Origin: Paracoccaceae bacterium Fryx2
Lineage (GTDB): Bacteria; Pseudomonadota; Alphaproteobacteria; Rhodobacterales; Rhodobacteraceae
Direction of reading: 5' to 3'
Length of the DNA stretch: 64,000 bases
Assembly: GCA_032334235.1 (NCBI GenBank)
Contig: JAVSGI010000005.1
Span: forward strand, 3,005,501-3,069,500
A program made the translations under genes and the position numbers. The notes beneath the pieces are model-generated. The model was not told the DNA's origin, made no database searches, and was given only the letters and a program-made list of their open reading frames with translations. Each line of letters starts with the position of its first letter. Position 1 is the stretch's first letter. Positions 44,818 to 53,806 of the stretch are shown here, in pieces.

Positions 44818-46575
44818 TCAGCGGCAGAGCCAAGCGGATCTGATCACTGCCGGAGCCCTTTTTGGCGCGGCCGGAGTTGAAAGCTCTTGGTCGCGCTGTT
44901 CAGCACTCTGCCCGATAAGCTGGCGCGCCGCCCATGCATAAACTGTCGCATCCAGCGTCTCGGCCCGTTTCCCCTTCACTCGTTCAAATGCTGCCTGCGG
45001 CCGGCCACGCACATAGCGGACCATGCGCCGTTCGCTGGTCAGTTGCTCGAAGTAGATCGGCCCTAGATCATCAGAGAAGCGCACGCCCGAATTGCGCGCC
45101 AGGCGGGTGAACAGTTGCGATTTGACGGCATCTGAGCCCACAAGCCAAAGCAGTTGCCCTTTACCGCCAGACCTCTCCAGGAAGGCGCGGCTGAAGCCCG
45201 GCACGCCTTTGATCGACACGACGCGACGGCCGAAGCGCGAGCGGGTGAAGCCATGCACGATTTCCGTGTGCCCGCCGTCGCCCGAGTCGATGCACGCCGC
45301 GTCAATCTTCAGTACGCCGCCGTGAGGGTGCTGCCAGGTCTGCCGCAGCAGCCCGTCAAGCTCTTCCCATACCGCGTTGCCGTCGATCGGCCCCCAGAAA
45401 ACGCGATGCGTCAAGACGTAGAGCGAGTCCCGCGAATGCCCCATGATGACGCATTCCAGCCGGTCGTCCTGACAGTCGACGCCCGCCGTCAGAAACAGGA
45501 CGTCAGGCGGCAGGTTCGACAGGCTGAAGGCTTCGCGTCGCCCGAAGAGCTCGTGCTCGTCCAGGTCGTCGCCTTCGGTTTTCCAAGGTTCGCCCAGCAC
45601 GGTATTCGTGAAAACCTGCAGCGTCGCCGGGTCGCGTTTTGCCTGCAGGAATTCAGCAACCAGCTTCGCCCAGCGGGCGTTGAAATGCGGCGAGATCAGG
45701 GAGTTGATTCGGAAGCCCGCGTGCCCGCGCACATCGGGCGCAGTGGCCCGCCAGCGGCCGGCGGCCACCATCGCCGCCTTGTGCCGTTCCTCGACAATGC
45801 AGCCGTTCGCAGGGCAAGCCCAATGCGCCGACTCCGGGTCGCCGTCAGTCCACCGAATGTCAGCCCAACGCACCTCTGAGAAGTCGCCGCAGGACGGGCA
45901 ACAGACCTCGTAAATCCGCTGGTCCGACTTGTCGTAAAGCCGAGTCGCCGGGCCATAGTCGAACACGGGAGTCGAGCCCGCCAGGATCTTCCGGTCACGA
46001 AAGGTCAGGGTCCGCATTTCTGCGAGCGTGATCGGGTCGCCTTCCTGCGAAACCTCGAAGCCGTCAATCTCGTCCATTGCGAGGATCTTCGCAGTGTGCC
46101 GCCGCAGGTTCCGCGGGCTCTTCGCCGCCAGAAATTTCAGACTGCCGCCCGGAAAGCGCCGGTTCAACATGGTGCTGCGGCCGGTCTCGTCCGCCTCGTC
46201 GGACAGCAGCCCGCGCAAAGCCGGGCTGGCCTCGAATATCTGTTCCAGATCGACAGCCCAGTCGCGGGCGTCATCTTGAGTCGGTTGAAGCGCGAGAATG
46301 GGGCACGGGCTGTTCGCGACGTGGGCTGCAATGATGCCGTTCAACAGCGCCGTGTAGCCGACGCGCGCAGATTTCAGGACGGTTACCCGTTCAACCTCCG
46401 GATCGTCCAGGGCATCGCAGATTCCCCGCTGATAGGGCCAAAGCTGCATGCGGCCGGGCAACGCGGAAGCCGTCTGCGGCAGGTAGATATTCGCCTCGAT
46501 CCAATCGGCCGTGGGCAGATCGGCGGGCGGCAGAAGGGCGCGCAGGGCATTCCTGCGGATCATCTCAATTCCCAT
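44818..46575 (-). CDS. terL: Terminase large subunit (GpA/lambda type)
   Basis: About 585 residues. N-terminal ATPase: LWPYQRGICDALDDPEVERVTVLKSARVGYTALLNG (Walker A-like KSARVGYT as in GpA) and ILAMDEIDGF (Walker B). C-terminal RNase H-like nuclease: LTAGVDCQDDRLECVIMG, IDAACIDSGDG. It cuts concatemers and drives DNA into the head. Possible starts are 46575 and 46563; the first overlaps terS, the second follows its stop by one base. Intact, so packaging into another phage's procapsid remains conceivable. Confidence 0.93.
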   Translation of the reverse strand: MGIEMIRRNALRALLPPADLPTADWIEANIYLPQTASALPGRMQLWPYQRGICDALDDPEVERVTVLKSARVGYTALLNGIIAAHVANSPCPILALQPTQDDARDWAVDLEQIFEASPALRGLLSDEADETGRSTMLNRRFPGGSLKFLAAKSPRNLRRHTAKILAMDEIDGFEVSQEGDPITLAEMRTLTFRDRKILAGSTPVFDYGPATRLYDKSDQRIYEVCCPSCGDFSEVRWADIRWTDGDPESAHWACPANGCIVEERHKAAMVAAGRWRATAPDVRGHAGFRINSLISPHFNARWAKLVAEFLQAKRDPATLQVFTNTVLGEPWKTEGDDLDEHELFGRREAFSLSNLPPDVLFLTAGVDCQDDRLECVIMGHSRDSLYVLTHRVFWGPIDGNAVWEELDGLLRQTWQHPHGGVLKIDAACIDSGDGGHTEIVHGFTRSRFGRRVVSIKGVPGFSRAFLERSGGKGQLLWLVGSDAVKSQLFTRLARNSGVRFSDDLGPIYFEQLTSERRMVRYVRGRPQAAFERVKGKRAETLDATVYAWAARQLIGQSAEQRDQELSTPAAPKRAPAVIRSAWLCR

Positions 46576-47197
46576 TTCCCAGAGCCTCCAGGCCGCGCCG
46601 AATTTCCCTGTCGATAGTCGCCACGTCATACGCCGTCAGATGCGGCAGGGCGGCACCACAGCGGCTTGACGTGGCCAGCATGCCCGCTCGCACGTCGCGC
46701 AGCAGATCGGCCCACGCACGTTCCACAGCGGCAGCCTGCACCAGCTCGCCACGGGCGGCGGCGTTTGACAGTTCCAGCTTGTCGGCTTGCTGCCGGGCCA
46801 GGCGTAGCTTTTCAGCCTTGAGTTCGTCGCCTGTGCCGCCTTCGGGTGACTTTCCGACTCTGGATGCATGGTGGCGCAACCGTTCGATGTAGCCCTGCAG
46901 CGACGCCCGCACATCATACTTGCCACGGCCGGCCCTGATCAGGATTCCGTCGCGGGCTTTGGTTCGAACCTGAGACGGGACCAGGCCCAGAAGATCGGCC
47001 AGGGCGGCTTCGTCCATGATCGCAGGAATCGCGTCAGGAAGGCCCTCTGCCGCTGGGGGCGGCACGACTACGCGAAGAGGCTTTGCGGGCGTCAGCGGCC
47101 CAGCCGGTGAGCGGGACGGGGCAACCTGTTCCATGGGCAAGGGATCGTCGCCCAGCAGGTCAACCAGATCATCGCAGAAGTTCACTTTGGTTGACAC
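46565..47197 (-). CDS. terS: Terminase small subunit (Nu1-like)
   Basis: 210 residues. A disordered Pro-rich N-terminus, then a winged-helix-like DNA recognition region (EAALADLLGLVPSQVRTKARDGILIRAGRGKYDVRASLQGYIERL, about 60-105) and a coiled-coil oligomerisation helix (ELKAEKLRLARQQADKLEL). The order fits phage lambda Nu1. It recognises the cos/pac site and so decides which DNA is packaged. Confidence 0.87.
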   Translation of the reverse strand: MSTKVNFCDDLVDLLGDDPLPMEQVAPSRSPAGPLTPAKPLRVVVPPPAAEGLPDAIPAIMDEAALADLLGLVPSQVRTKARDGILIRAGRGKYDVRASLQGYIERLRHHASRVGKSPEGGTGDELKAEKLRLARQQADKLELSNAAARGELVQAAAVERAWADLLRDVRAGMLATSSRCGAALPHLTAYDVATIDREIRRGLEALGNGN

Positions 47198-47345
47198 TGG
47201 ATCACCTCATTCGAAATATTTTGCACAGAGCTTTCTTTCGCGGTCAGCGCACCCCGCGGCCGGCACCCCCAGGGGAGGACCCATTGGAAATGCAACCAAA
47301 TGCAAGATGCGATAGGTTGCATCGGCTTGATTGAACGAATGGTCA
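47198..47345. other. Spacer between replication gene and terS
   Basis: 148 bp without a gene. Contains CCGCGGCCGGC and a short A+T-rich block near 47210; a promoter for terS is possible but none is clear. A packaging site might be expected near here but cannot be recognised by eye. Confidence 0.3.
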
Positions 47346-49709
47346 TCATCTTTCCTCCCCTTGTCTCGGTGCTGGGGAGGGACGGGACACGGGACACCCC
47401 TTAAGGGGTGTGTCCCTGTCTGTCCCGCCTACCGCCCCCGTGGCACAACTGGACATGTCCCGCTTGTCCCGCCCATGTCCCGCTTGTCCCGCCCCCAGAT
47501 CGTCAGCGCCTAAGCCGCTGAAAGGGTTGAGAAAGACCATGGACTCTGATGCTGTTGCCCCCTGAGACCGGGACAAAACGCCTTGTCCCGCCAGACGTTT
47601 GAAGGCGCGAGTGTATGCTTTCGCCCTGCTATGGTGAGTTTCGGCGTCAGACAGCACGCCGGGGACCGTGCAAGCCTCTCGCAACGCCATTTCAGGGACG
47701 CGGATGCAACCAGATGCAACTTCCCCCGCGCCATCAACTTGCATCTGGTTGCAAGCGGCTTGCGTCAGATCCGACAGCACACGCACAAGCGCCCGCTCGC
47801 TGCCCGATAGCGTGACGCAATCGAACGCATCCCCAGCCAACTCATCGCAGCGCGGTAGCTGGATTTCGTCGCCGTCTTCGTCGGTGCCGCCGTCTTCGGT
47901 CGCGATGCGGAACGCAATGTCACGCTCACAGGTGCCGTTTCTGTTCTTCGTCAACTTGCCGCGGATGATGCCGGACTCGTCCCGCTTCACATGCAGGGCC
48001 ACGTCTAACGCCCCGTTCAGCAGGCTATGACCGCGGGGCGTCGCGCCTTCCGCCTTCGTGTCGTGGTGGATCAACACGACAGCAGCGCCCCACTTCGTCA
48101 AGCCACGGGCGACGGCCACGACGCGCCCCATAGCTTCGGCGCTGTTCTCTTCGAGACCGGGGAAGGCCATTGCCAGCGTATCAATGAAGATCAAGGCAGG
48201 CTTCCGCTCCTTCACCGCCTCGACCAGCGCCGCCAGATCAGGCGACTCCTGGGTCAGCAGGTCGTTGACGCCCTCGACCAGCCGGAAGGCCGCTGCGTCG
48301 CCGTGTGCAGTCTTCAGAGCTCGCACCCGCCCGCGCATCCCGTGGGGATCTTCCGCCGCGACATAGAAGACGCTGCCCGGCTTCGTCCGCATGCCGAAGG
48401 CTTCCGCGCCACGGGCCACGGCATAGCCCAGGAAGGGCGCCAGCAGGCTCTTCCCTGCGCCCGGTGCGCCGAAGATGCAGCCCACGTCGCCCGGTGCCAC
48501 AAGCCCCTTGATGACGTAGCCGCGCGACGGGGCGGCCTCGCATTGCGTCGGTGTCAGGAAGGCGAGACGCGACGGCTTGGCGGGTGCAACGGGTTCCGCG
48601 GCCTCGGGGCCCCAGCCATACGCTTTCGCATGATGATAGAGCGTGCCGATTCCGATGCCTTCGCCGGTGCGCTTCCCGAAGCTGGCCCAAGTCCGGCGCT
48701 GGCTCTTTTCGTCATATTTCGTCGGGCAGCGTTTCGACCACTTGCACCAGATCGAAAAGCCCTCTTCGCTGCCGCGGCTTTCGTGGTGCAGGGCTTGTCC
48801 AATTTCCAGCCAAATTTGCCGGTCGGATGCATCGGTGATCAGCCGTAGCGCGCCACGGATCTTCGGCCAATCGGGTTCCGGCTGAAACCAAAGGTCGTCA
48901 TAGTCTTCGGCAGGCGCAGGCAGCGGTTGCCCCAGCAGGTCCCCAAGGTCGGACATTTCGAGCTGTGCCGTGCCGCCTTTCCCGATGCGCGGCAGATCGG
49001 TCGCCGCGTCAATGGTGCGGCCCTCGATTGCGAACGTCTCAACCGGCAGCGCGTCGCGAGCCTGCCCGTAGAAGTAGCAGCGGGCTGGATCGAATGACTC
49101 GCCGCCCAGGACGCCACCCAGCGCCCCGTTGGCACGCTCCACCGCTGCCCGATGCTCTTCTGCGGTCATCGGTCGGGATGACGGCAGCAACAGGCGCCAA
49201 CGGGGCGCGGCCGGTGTGTGGCGGGAAGAGGTGTAGACGACGCCGCCAAGCCCGGCGATGCGGAGCCGTTCCACAGCTTCCTGCGGCGTCATCTTGCCCG
49301 CGTCGTAATCGCCCATGACGCCCGCGAAGTGTTTGACATGCTCCGCTTTGCGGCCGCCCTCAAAGAGCCCAAGCTTTACCATGGGCAGTGCCGCCTTCGT
49401 GGGGGCGGTGGCGCGGCCCATGCGGTCGACAAGCTGGCGAAGGGTCAGCGGTTCCACTTTGGGGCGCGTATCGGTCACGCTGCCGAAGAGCGAAACGGTA
49501 AGAGGATTATCTAGCGCAGAATCACGCGGCCCTAGAATCGCATCAAGGTCCGTGCTATGCTGATCTTGGCGATTTTTCCATGCCGCCGCATTTTCAACGC
49601 CGTTCCGGGTTCCAGCCGGGGCGGCGTTTTGCATTTCCGGCCTTCGTGGCGGCCCCAGGATGTCGTCAAGATCGGTTGGGAATCCTGAGATAATCGTTTG
49701 ATTTCCCAC
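47346..49709 (-). CDS. Primase-helicase replication protein of the element
   Basis: 787 residues. Residues about 100-240 look like an archaeo-eukaryotic primase/bifunctional primase domain (FAGVMGDYDAGKM, YTSSRHTPAAPRWRLLLP, FDPARCYFYGQARD). Residues about 280-350 are a PriCT-2-like domain (WPKIRGALRLITDASDRQIWLEIGQAL, ending RTWASFGKR). A RepA/AAA_25 helicase follows: Walker A GAPGAGKS at 414-421, Walker B ALIFIDTLAMAFPG, then VVLIHHDTKAEG. It would replicate the excised element without host phage enzymes, as in PICI-type satellites. Start is GTG at 49709 with GAGGA 9 nt upstream. Confidence 0.88.
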   Translation of the reverse strand: MGNQTIISGFPTDLDDILGPPRRPEMQNAAPAGTRNGVENAAAWKNRQDQHSTDLDAILGPRDSALDNPLTVSLFGSVTDTRPKVEPLTLRQLVDRMGRATAPTKAALPMVKLGLFEGGRKAEHVKHFAGVMGDYDAGKMTPQEAVERLRIAGLGGVVYTSSRHTPAAPRWRLLLPSSRPMTAEEHRAAVERANGALGGVLGGESFDPARCYFYGQARDALPVETFAIEGRTIDAATDLPRIGKGGTAQLEMSDLGDLLGQPLPAPAEDYDDLWFQPEPDWPKIRGALRLITDASDRQIWLEIGQALHHESRGSEEGFSIWCKWSKRCPTKYDEKSQRRTWASFGKRTGEGIGIGTLYHHAKAYGWGPEAAEPVAPAKPSRLAFLTPTQCEAAPSRGYVIKGLVAPGDVGCIFGAPGAGKSLLAPFLGYAVARGAEAFGMRTKPGSVFYVAAEDPHGMRGRVRALKTAHGDAAAFRLVEGVNDLLTQESPDLAALVEAVKERKPALIFIDTLAMAFPGLEENSAEAMGRVVAVARGLTKWGAAVVLIHHDTKAEGATPRGHSLLNGALDVALHVKRDESGIIRGKLTKNRNGTCERDIAFRIATEDGGTDEDGDEIQLPRCDELAGDAFDCVTLSGSERALVRVLSDLTQAACNQMQVDGAGEVASGCIRVPEMALREACTVPGVLSDAETHHSRAKAYTRAFKRLAGQGVLSRSQGATASESMVFLNPFSGLGADDLGAGQAGHGRDKRDMSSCATGAVGGTDRDTPLKGCPVSRPSPAPRQGEER

Positions 49710-49766
49710 GGGTCGTTTTCCTCACGTTTGGGAAAAAGACGCTGTGAAAACAATGGTATCATCGGC

Positions 49767-49811
49767 CTCTTAATCAGCGTGTCGGCGGTTCGAACCCGCC
49801 ACGGCTCACCA
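49767..49811. repeat. attR, 45-bp direct repeat (tRNA-Lys remnant)
   Basis: Identical to 34798-34842. It holds only the 3' part of tRNA-Lys(CTT), with no acceptor 5' strand or D arm upstream, so it is not a functional tRNA. Confidence 0.95.
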
Positions 49812-49886
49812 CTTCCAGATTCCCACAGGATCATGACAGGATTGCCGGGCAGGCGATCTTATTCGCCCGGGATGCGCCTTTTCCGC

Positions 49887-49915
49887 TTGACCCTGCCCGC
49901 GACTTTTTCTAGCAA
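49887..49915 (+). promoter_or_regulatory. Possible promoter ahead of tRNA-Lys(TTT)
   Basis: TTGACC (49887-49892), 17-bp spacer, TAGCAA (49910-49915). It would start about 140 nt upstream of the tRNA. Nothing else is visible in 49812-50061. Confidence 0.4.
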
Positions 49916-50061
49916 GCGGCATCGCGACCGTGCCTTCGCCTGAACCGGCGAATGAACAGGTGTCGGGTTCTCCGGAAAAGGGCGCTCGGCTCGGATCTGA
50001 CGGAGACTCAGTTCGGAAGCGATGCTGGAAAGCGGTCGGTGACCGCAATTCGGGACGGTGA

Positions 50062-50138
50062 GGGCGGGTAGCTCAGTTGGTTAGAGCACGTGACTTTTAA
50101 TCATGGGGTCGGGGGTTCGAACCCCCCCCCGCTCACCA
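50062..50138 (+). tRNA. tRNA-Lys (anticodon TTT)
   Basis: 77-nt cloverleaf: acceptor GGGCGGG/CCCGCTC with one G-U pair, anticodon stem GTGA/TCAT with loop CTTTTAA (anticodon TTT), T arm with GTTCGAAC, encoded CCA. Before insertion of the element it lay a few hundred bp downstream of tRNA-Lys(CTT). Confidence 0.95.
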
Positions 50139-50276
50139 CTCCCTGAAGTCGGCAGCGGCGCACCAGCCGCGAAAGCCGCGTGAAATCAGCATATCACGGC
50201 AAAACGGGCGGCGACCCGGCGGTCGGCGGTCCGTGCAGCCCATTGACGCCTGCCCCCCGCCTGCTACCCCTGTGGC

Positions 50277-51524
50277 ATGAGCCTGCCCCAGCTTTCCAAC
50301 CCTGCCGCCCGCCGCCTGTTCCTTGACCGGCACGGGCTGGCCGAACGCCCCTCGGGCCCCGCCACCGGCGCGGCGCTGGCGGCGCTGATCGCGCGCATCG
50401 GCTTCGTGCAGGTCGACAGCATCACCACGGTGGAGCGGGCGCATCACATGATCCTTGCCGCGCGCCGGACTGGGTATCGCCCGGAAAACCTGAAGCCGCT
50501 GCTCGAACGCGACCGGGGGCTGTTCGAGCACTGGACGCATGACGCCTCCATCATCCCTGTGGGGCTTTACCCGCATTGGCAGCACCGCTTTGCCCGCGAC
50601 GCCGACCGGCTGCACCAGAACTGGCGCAAATGGTTCCGCGAGGGATACGAGGCGAAGTTCGACGAGATCCTGACCCGGATCGCCGATCATGGCCCGGTAA
50701 CTTCGTCCGATGTCGGCATGGGCGAATCGCGGGGCAAGGGTGGCTGGTGGGACTGGCATCCGTCGAAGACCGCACTGGAATGGCTGTGGCGCACCGGCGC
50801 GCTGGCGATCTGTCGGCGTGACGGTTTCCAGAAGGTCTATGACCTGACCGAACGGGTGATCCCGCAGGCGCATCGCGCAGCACAGCCGCACCCTGCCGAA
50901 ACGGTCGGCTGGGCCTGCGCCTCGGCGCTGGATCACCTCGGCTTCGCCACGCCGGGCGAGATCGCCGCCTACTGGAACGCCGTGTCGCCCATCGAGGCGC
51001 GCGACTGGTGCCGCGCGGCGCTGGCCGCAGGCGAGGTGATCGAGATCGCGGTCGAGGGCGACGACGGCAGCCTGCGCCGCTGCCTGGCGCGGCCCGACGT
51101 GCTGGCGGCAGCGGAGGCTGCCCCCGAACCGCCCGGCCGCATCCGCATCCTGTCGCCCTTCGATCCGGCGCTGCGCGACCGGGACCGGGCGGAACGGCTG
51201 TTCGGCTTTCACTACCGCATCGAGGTTTTCGTGCCCCAAGGGCAGCGCCGTTTTGGTTACTACGTGTTTCCGGTGCTGGAAGGGGCCCGGATCGTGGCGC
51301 GGATCGACATGAAGGCGTTCCGCGATGCGGGCACCTTGCGGGTGCGGGCGCTGTGGCCGGAACCGGGGATGAAGTGGGGCGCGGCACGGCAGGGTCGGCT
51401 GGAGGCCGAGCTGGACCGCATGGCGCGCTTTGCCGGCTGCGACCGGTTGGCGTTCGAGGCGGACTGGCTGCGCGGGACGCTGCCACCCCCGCTGCCACCC
51501 CCGCTGCCGACGCCGCGCGCGTGA
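50277..51524 (+). CDS. YcaQ/AlkX-type DNA glycosylase (HTH_42 family)
   Basis: 415 residues of the winged-helix YcaQ family, which unhook DNA crosslinks and remove bulky alkyl lesions. The catalytic region is IGFVQVDSITTVERAHHMIL; the family site is Q-phi-Q or Q-phi-D, here Q-V-D. Further family blocks are FEHWTHDASIIPV and RILSPFDPALRDRDRAERLFGFHYRIEVFVP near the C-terminus. The C-terminal PPPLPPPLP tail is a local repeat. It is separated from dapD-side genes by an intergenic motif. Confidence 0.87.
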   Translation: MSLPQLSNPAARRLFLDRHGLAERPSGPATGAALAALIARIGFVQVDSITTVERAHHMILAARRTGYRPENLKPLLERDRGLFEHWTHDASIIPVGLYPHWQHRFARDADRLHQNWRKWFREGYEAKFDEILTRIADHGPVTSSDVGMGESRGKGGWWDWHPSKTALEWLWRTGALAICRRDGFQKVYDLTERVIPQAHRAAQPHPAETVGWACASALDHLGFATPGEIAAYWNAVSPIEARDWCRAALAAGEVIEIAVEGDDGSLRRCLARPDVLAAAEAAPEPPGRIRILSPFDPALRDRDRAERLFGFHYRIEVFVPQGQRRFGYYVFPVLEGARIVARIDMKAFRDAGTLRVRALWPEPGMKWGAARQGRLEAELDRMARFAGCDRLAFEADWLRGTLPPPLPPPLPTPRA

Positions 51525-51529
51525 CCGCG

Positions 51530-51605
51530 GGCGGACGGGGGTTTCACACCCCCGGCGCGACCCTGCGGGCCGCGCTCCCCCGTGGGATATTTGCGCAAAG
51601 GTGAA
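51530..51605 (-). repeat. Dispersed intergenic motif, copy after the LOG gene
   Basis: GGGGGTTTCACACCCCCGG hairpin followed by a second G+C stem and CCGTGGGATATTTGCGCAAAGGTGAAAG, ending 6 bp from the stop of the LOG gene. It is related to the copies at 60555-60588 and 63555-63588, which also lie just past minus-strand stop codons. Confidence 0.55.
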
Positions 51606-51611
51606 AGCGGG

Positions 51612-52433
51612 TCAGCAGGCGGTTTCCCAGCCGTCGATCTCGGCCATCGCCTCTTCGGCGGTTTCGACGAAGTGGAACAGGTCCAGATCGGACTCGGCAA
51701 TGGTGCCCGCTTCGGCGAGGGCCCGCCAGTTGACGATCCTTTCCCAGTAGTCGCGCCCGAACAGCAGGAACGGCACCGGCTTCATCCGCCCGGACTGGAT
51801 CAGGGTCAGGCTTTCGAACATCTCGTCCAGCGTGCCGAAGCCGCCGGGAAATATGCAGATCGCGCGGGCGCGCATCAGGAAGTGCATCTTGCGGATGGCG
51901 AAATAGTGGAAGTTGAAGGTCAGGTCGGGGGTCACGAAGGTGTTGGGCGCCTGTTCATGCGGCAGCACGATGTTCAGCCCGATCGACTGGCCGCCCGCCT
52001 CGTGCGCGCCGCGGTTGCCCGCCTCCATGATCCCCGGCCCGCCGCCGGTGGCGATGACATTCTCGCGCCCGTAGCTTTCCATGCTGCGTTCGGTCATGGC
52101 AAAGGCGAAGCGCCGGGCCTCGTCGTAGTAGCGCGACAGGGCGGCAAGTTCGGGGGTGGCCGCCCCGGCCTTCTGCGCCGGGTCGGGGATGCGGGCACTG
52201 CCGAACATCACCACGGTCGAATTGATGCCGCGTTCATCGAGGATCATCTGCGGCTTCAGCAGTTCCAGTTGCAGCCGGACTGGCCGCAGTTCGGGGCGGG
52301 TCATGAAATCGGTGTCGGCAAAGGCCAGCCGGTAGGCGGGCGCGCGGGTCTGGGCGGTGTCGGGTATGCGGTGGGTGGCGGCCACATCCTCGACGCTGTC
52401 ACGGAACGGATGGCTGCGGGGTTCGTCTTTCAT
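51612..52433 (-). CDS. LOG family (TIGR00730) nucleotide phosphoribohydrolase
   Basis: 273 residues with the LOG signatures [19 protein letters not shown] and [12 protein letters not shown], in a Rossmann-like fold. Family members cleave nucleoside monophosphates (cytokinin riboside 5'-monophosphates in plants and some bacteria) to base and ribose phosphate. The ATG at 52433 is used; ten more codons upstream are possible. It is divergent from dapD. Confidence 0.9.
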   Translation of the reverse strand: MKDEPRSHPFRDSVEDVAATHRIPDTAQTRAPAYRLAFADTDFMTRPELRPVRLQLELLKPQMILDERGINSTVVMFGSARIPDPAQKAGAATPELAALSRYYDEARRFAFAMTERSMESYGRENVIATGGGPGIMEAGNRGAHEAGGQSIGLNIVLPHEQAPNTFVTPDLTFNFHYFAIRKMHFLMRARAICIFPGGFGTLDEMFESLTLIQSGRMKPVPFLLFGRDYWERIVNWRALAEAGTIAESDLDLFHFVETAEEAMAEIDGWETAC

Positions 52434-52618
52434 TGGCTGTCCGGGGTTGCTGCGGTTCCACAACCTCTATCGCGGCTTGCCTTCCGGGGCCAGACGTTCG
52501 CACGCCACCCGGAGCGGGCAGACCGGCGGCGGCCAGGTGGCGCCGCGACGGATTGCACCGAAACGTCGCGCCGCCTATAGGCAGGAAAAGCCTGGTCCAA
52601 CCGAGAAAGGGAAGCAAG

Positions 52619-53446
52619 ATGTCCGACACCGCCCTGGAAGCTGCCATCGAAACCGCGTGGGAGGCCCGCGACAGCATCACCCCCGCGACGAAGGGCGAGG
52701 CGCGCGATGCCGTCGAGGCGACGCTGGCGGCGCTGGACAGCGGCGTGCTGCGGGTGGCGGTGCGACAGGCCGACGGGGTGTGGCAGGTGAACCAGTGGGC
52801 CAAGAAGGCGGTGCTGCTGGGCTTCCGGCTGAAGGACATGGAGATGCAGGCGGGCGGGCCGCAGGGTGGCGGCTGGTGGGACAAGGTCGACAGCAAGTTC
52901 CACGGCTGGGGCGAGGCCGACTGGCGCGCCGCAGGGTTCCGTGCGGTGCCGAACTGCATCGTGCGGCGGTCGGCGTTCATCGCGAAGGGGGTCGTCCTGA
53001 TGCCGTCCTTCGTCAACCTGGGCGCCTATGTCGACGAGGGGACGATGGTCGATACCTGGGCCACCGTCGGCTCTTGCGCGCAGATCGGGAAGAACGTGCA
53101 TCTGTCGGGCGGGGTCGGGATCGGCGGCGTGCTGGAACCGATGCAGGCGGGGCCGACGATCATCGAGGACAACTGCTTCATCGGGGCGCGGTCCGAGGTG
53201 GTGGAGGGCTGCATCGTCCGCGAGGGGTCGGTGCTGGGGATGGGGGTTTTCATCGGGAAATCGACGAAGATCGTCGACCGGGAAACCGGCGTCGTCAGTT
53301 ATGGCGAGGTTCCGGCCGGGTCGGTGGTCGTCGCGGGGTCGATGCCGTCCAGGAACGGGATCAACCTGTATTGTGCGGTGATCGTGAAGAAGGTGGACGC
53401 GCAGACCCGATCCAAGACCTCGATCAACGAGCTGCTGCGGGACTAG
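52619..53446 (+). CDS. dapD: Tetrahydrodipicolinate N-succinyltransferase
   Basis: 275 residues, the usual length. An N-terminal helical domain ([15 protein letters not shown]) precedes a left-handed beta-helix of hexapeptide repeats ([56 protein letters not shown]) and a C-terminal SINELLRD tail. It commits the lysine/diaminopimelate pathway to the succinyl branch; DapE (56591-57739) acts two steps later. The ATG follows GAAAGGGAAG. A good terminator follows. Confidence 0.97.
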   Translation: MSDTALEAAIETAWEARDSITPATKGEARDAVEATLAALDSGVLRVAVRQADGVWQVNQWAKKAVLLGFRLKDMEMQAGGPQGGGWWDKVDSKFHGWGEADWRAAGFRAVPNCIVRRSAFIAKGVVLMPSFVNLGAYVDEGTMVDTWATVGSCAQIGKNVHLSGGVGIGGVLEPMQAGPTIIEDNCFIGARSEVVEGCIVREGSVLGMGVFIGKSTKIVDRETGVVSYGEVPAGSVVVAGSMPSRNGINLYCAVIVKKVDAQTRSKTSINELLRD

Positions 53447-53458
53447 GGCGGCGCGGCG

Positions 53459-53474
53459 TTTTCACGCGTGAAAA
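53459..53474. promoter_or_regulatory. 16-bp perfect palindrome after dapD
   Basis: TTTTCACGCGTGAAAA. A second site with the same half-sites, TTTCACAGTGAAA (53492-53504), lies 18 bp further. The pair looks like a regulator-binding tandem rather than a transcript hairpin. Confidence 0.5.
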
Positions 53475-53491
53475 TGCCTGCATCGGCTTGA

Positions 53492-53504
53492 TTTCACAGT
53501 GAAA
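53492..53504. promoter_or_regulatory. 13-bp palindrome, second copy of the TTTCAC/GTGAAA half-sites
   Basis: TTTCAC-A-GTGAAA. It overlaps the first bases of the dapD terminator stem, so the factor binding here, if any, would sit at the end of the dapD transcript and 300 bp upstream of the DUF421 gene. Confidence 0.45.
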
Positions 53505-53525
53505 AGCTTGTGGCGTCAAGCTTTT
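53502..53525 (+). terminator. Intrinsic terminator of dapD
   Basis: Perfect 9-bp stem AAAAGCTTG/CAAGCTTTT with a 6-nt loop, T-run at the 3' side, 55 bp past the stop. 53526-53806 downstream shows no gene. Confidence 0.8.
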
Positions 53526-53806
53526 GGCAATCTTTGGTGCCGGTGTGTCGGCCTTGGGGCGGGCCGGAGGAGAGCCATGGCGCGGGGCTTCGGGCAGCCA
53601 TGACCGGACGAGACCCGCCGTCGGCGCAGGGCCGGGTGGCGGTTCCGGGCGTGCGCGCCGGGCGCGAGAGCGGCGGCGCGGGGTGCGGACCCGGTGGCAG
53701 GTCGGGGCTGGCGGGAACCGGGACCGCGGCGGCGGCGTTGGGTGCGGCGTGGCGTGGGCTGCCATGCGGCCTTCGCCACGCCCCCCTCCCGCAAGGACAG
53801 CGCACC

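Larger units (their letters stand above)
34798..49811. mobile_element. Integrated phage-satellite-like element (capsid-forming, tail-less) in tRNA-Lys(CTT)
   Basis: About 15.0 kb between 45-bp att repeats (about 12.4 kb before IS21 insertion). Order on the minus strand: primase-helicase, terS, terL, small orf; then a terminator; then MerR-like gene, portal, protease-capsid fusion, gpW-like, DUF2190, 61-aa gene, integrase. Three small cargo genes lie on the plus strand in between. There are no tail, tape measure, baseplate, holin or endolysin genes. Integrase, replication and head genes without tails is the definition of capsid-forming PICIs. A prophage that lost its tail block by deletion is the alternative. 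The IS in portal makes it non-functional for its own capsids. Confidence 0.85.

Noticed and set aside
36173-49709. Gene transfer agent cluster
   Set aside because: Rhodobacter-type GTA clusters have a full tail module, lack an integrase and are not flanked by att repeats. Here integrase and att repeats are clear.
34798-49811. Complete functional prophage
   Set aside because: No tail, lysis or typical lysis-lysogeny genes, too small, and the portal gene is broken by an IS.
49767-49811. A second tRNA-Lys(CTT) gene
   Set aside because: Only the 3' 45 bp are present; the acceptor 5' strand and D arm are missing, so it is the attR remnant.
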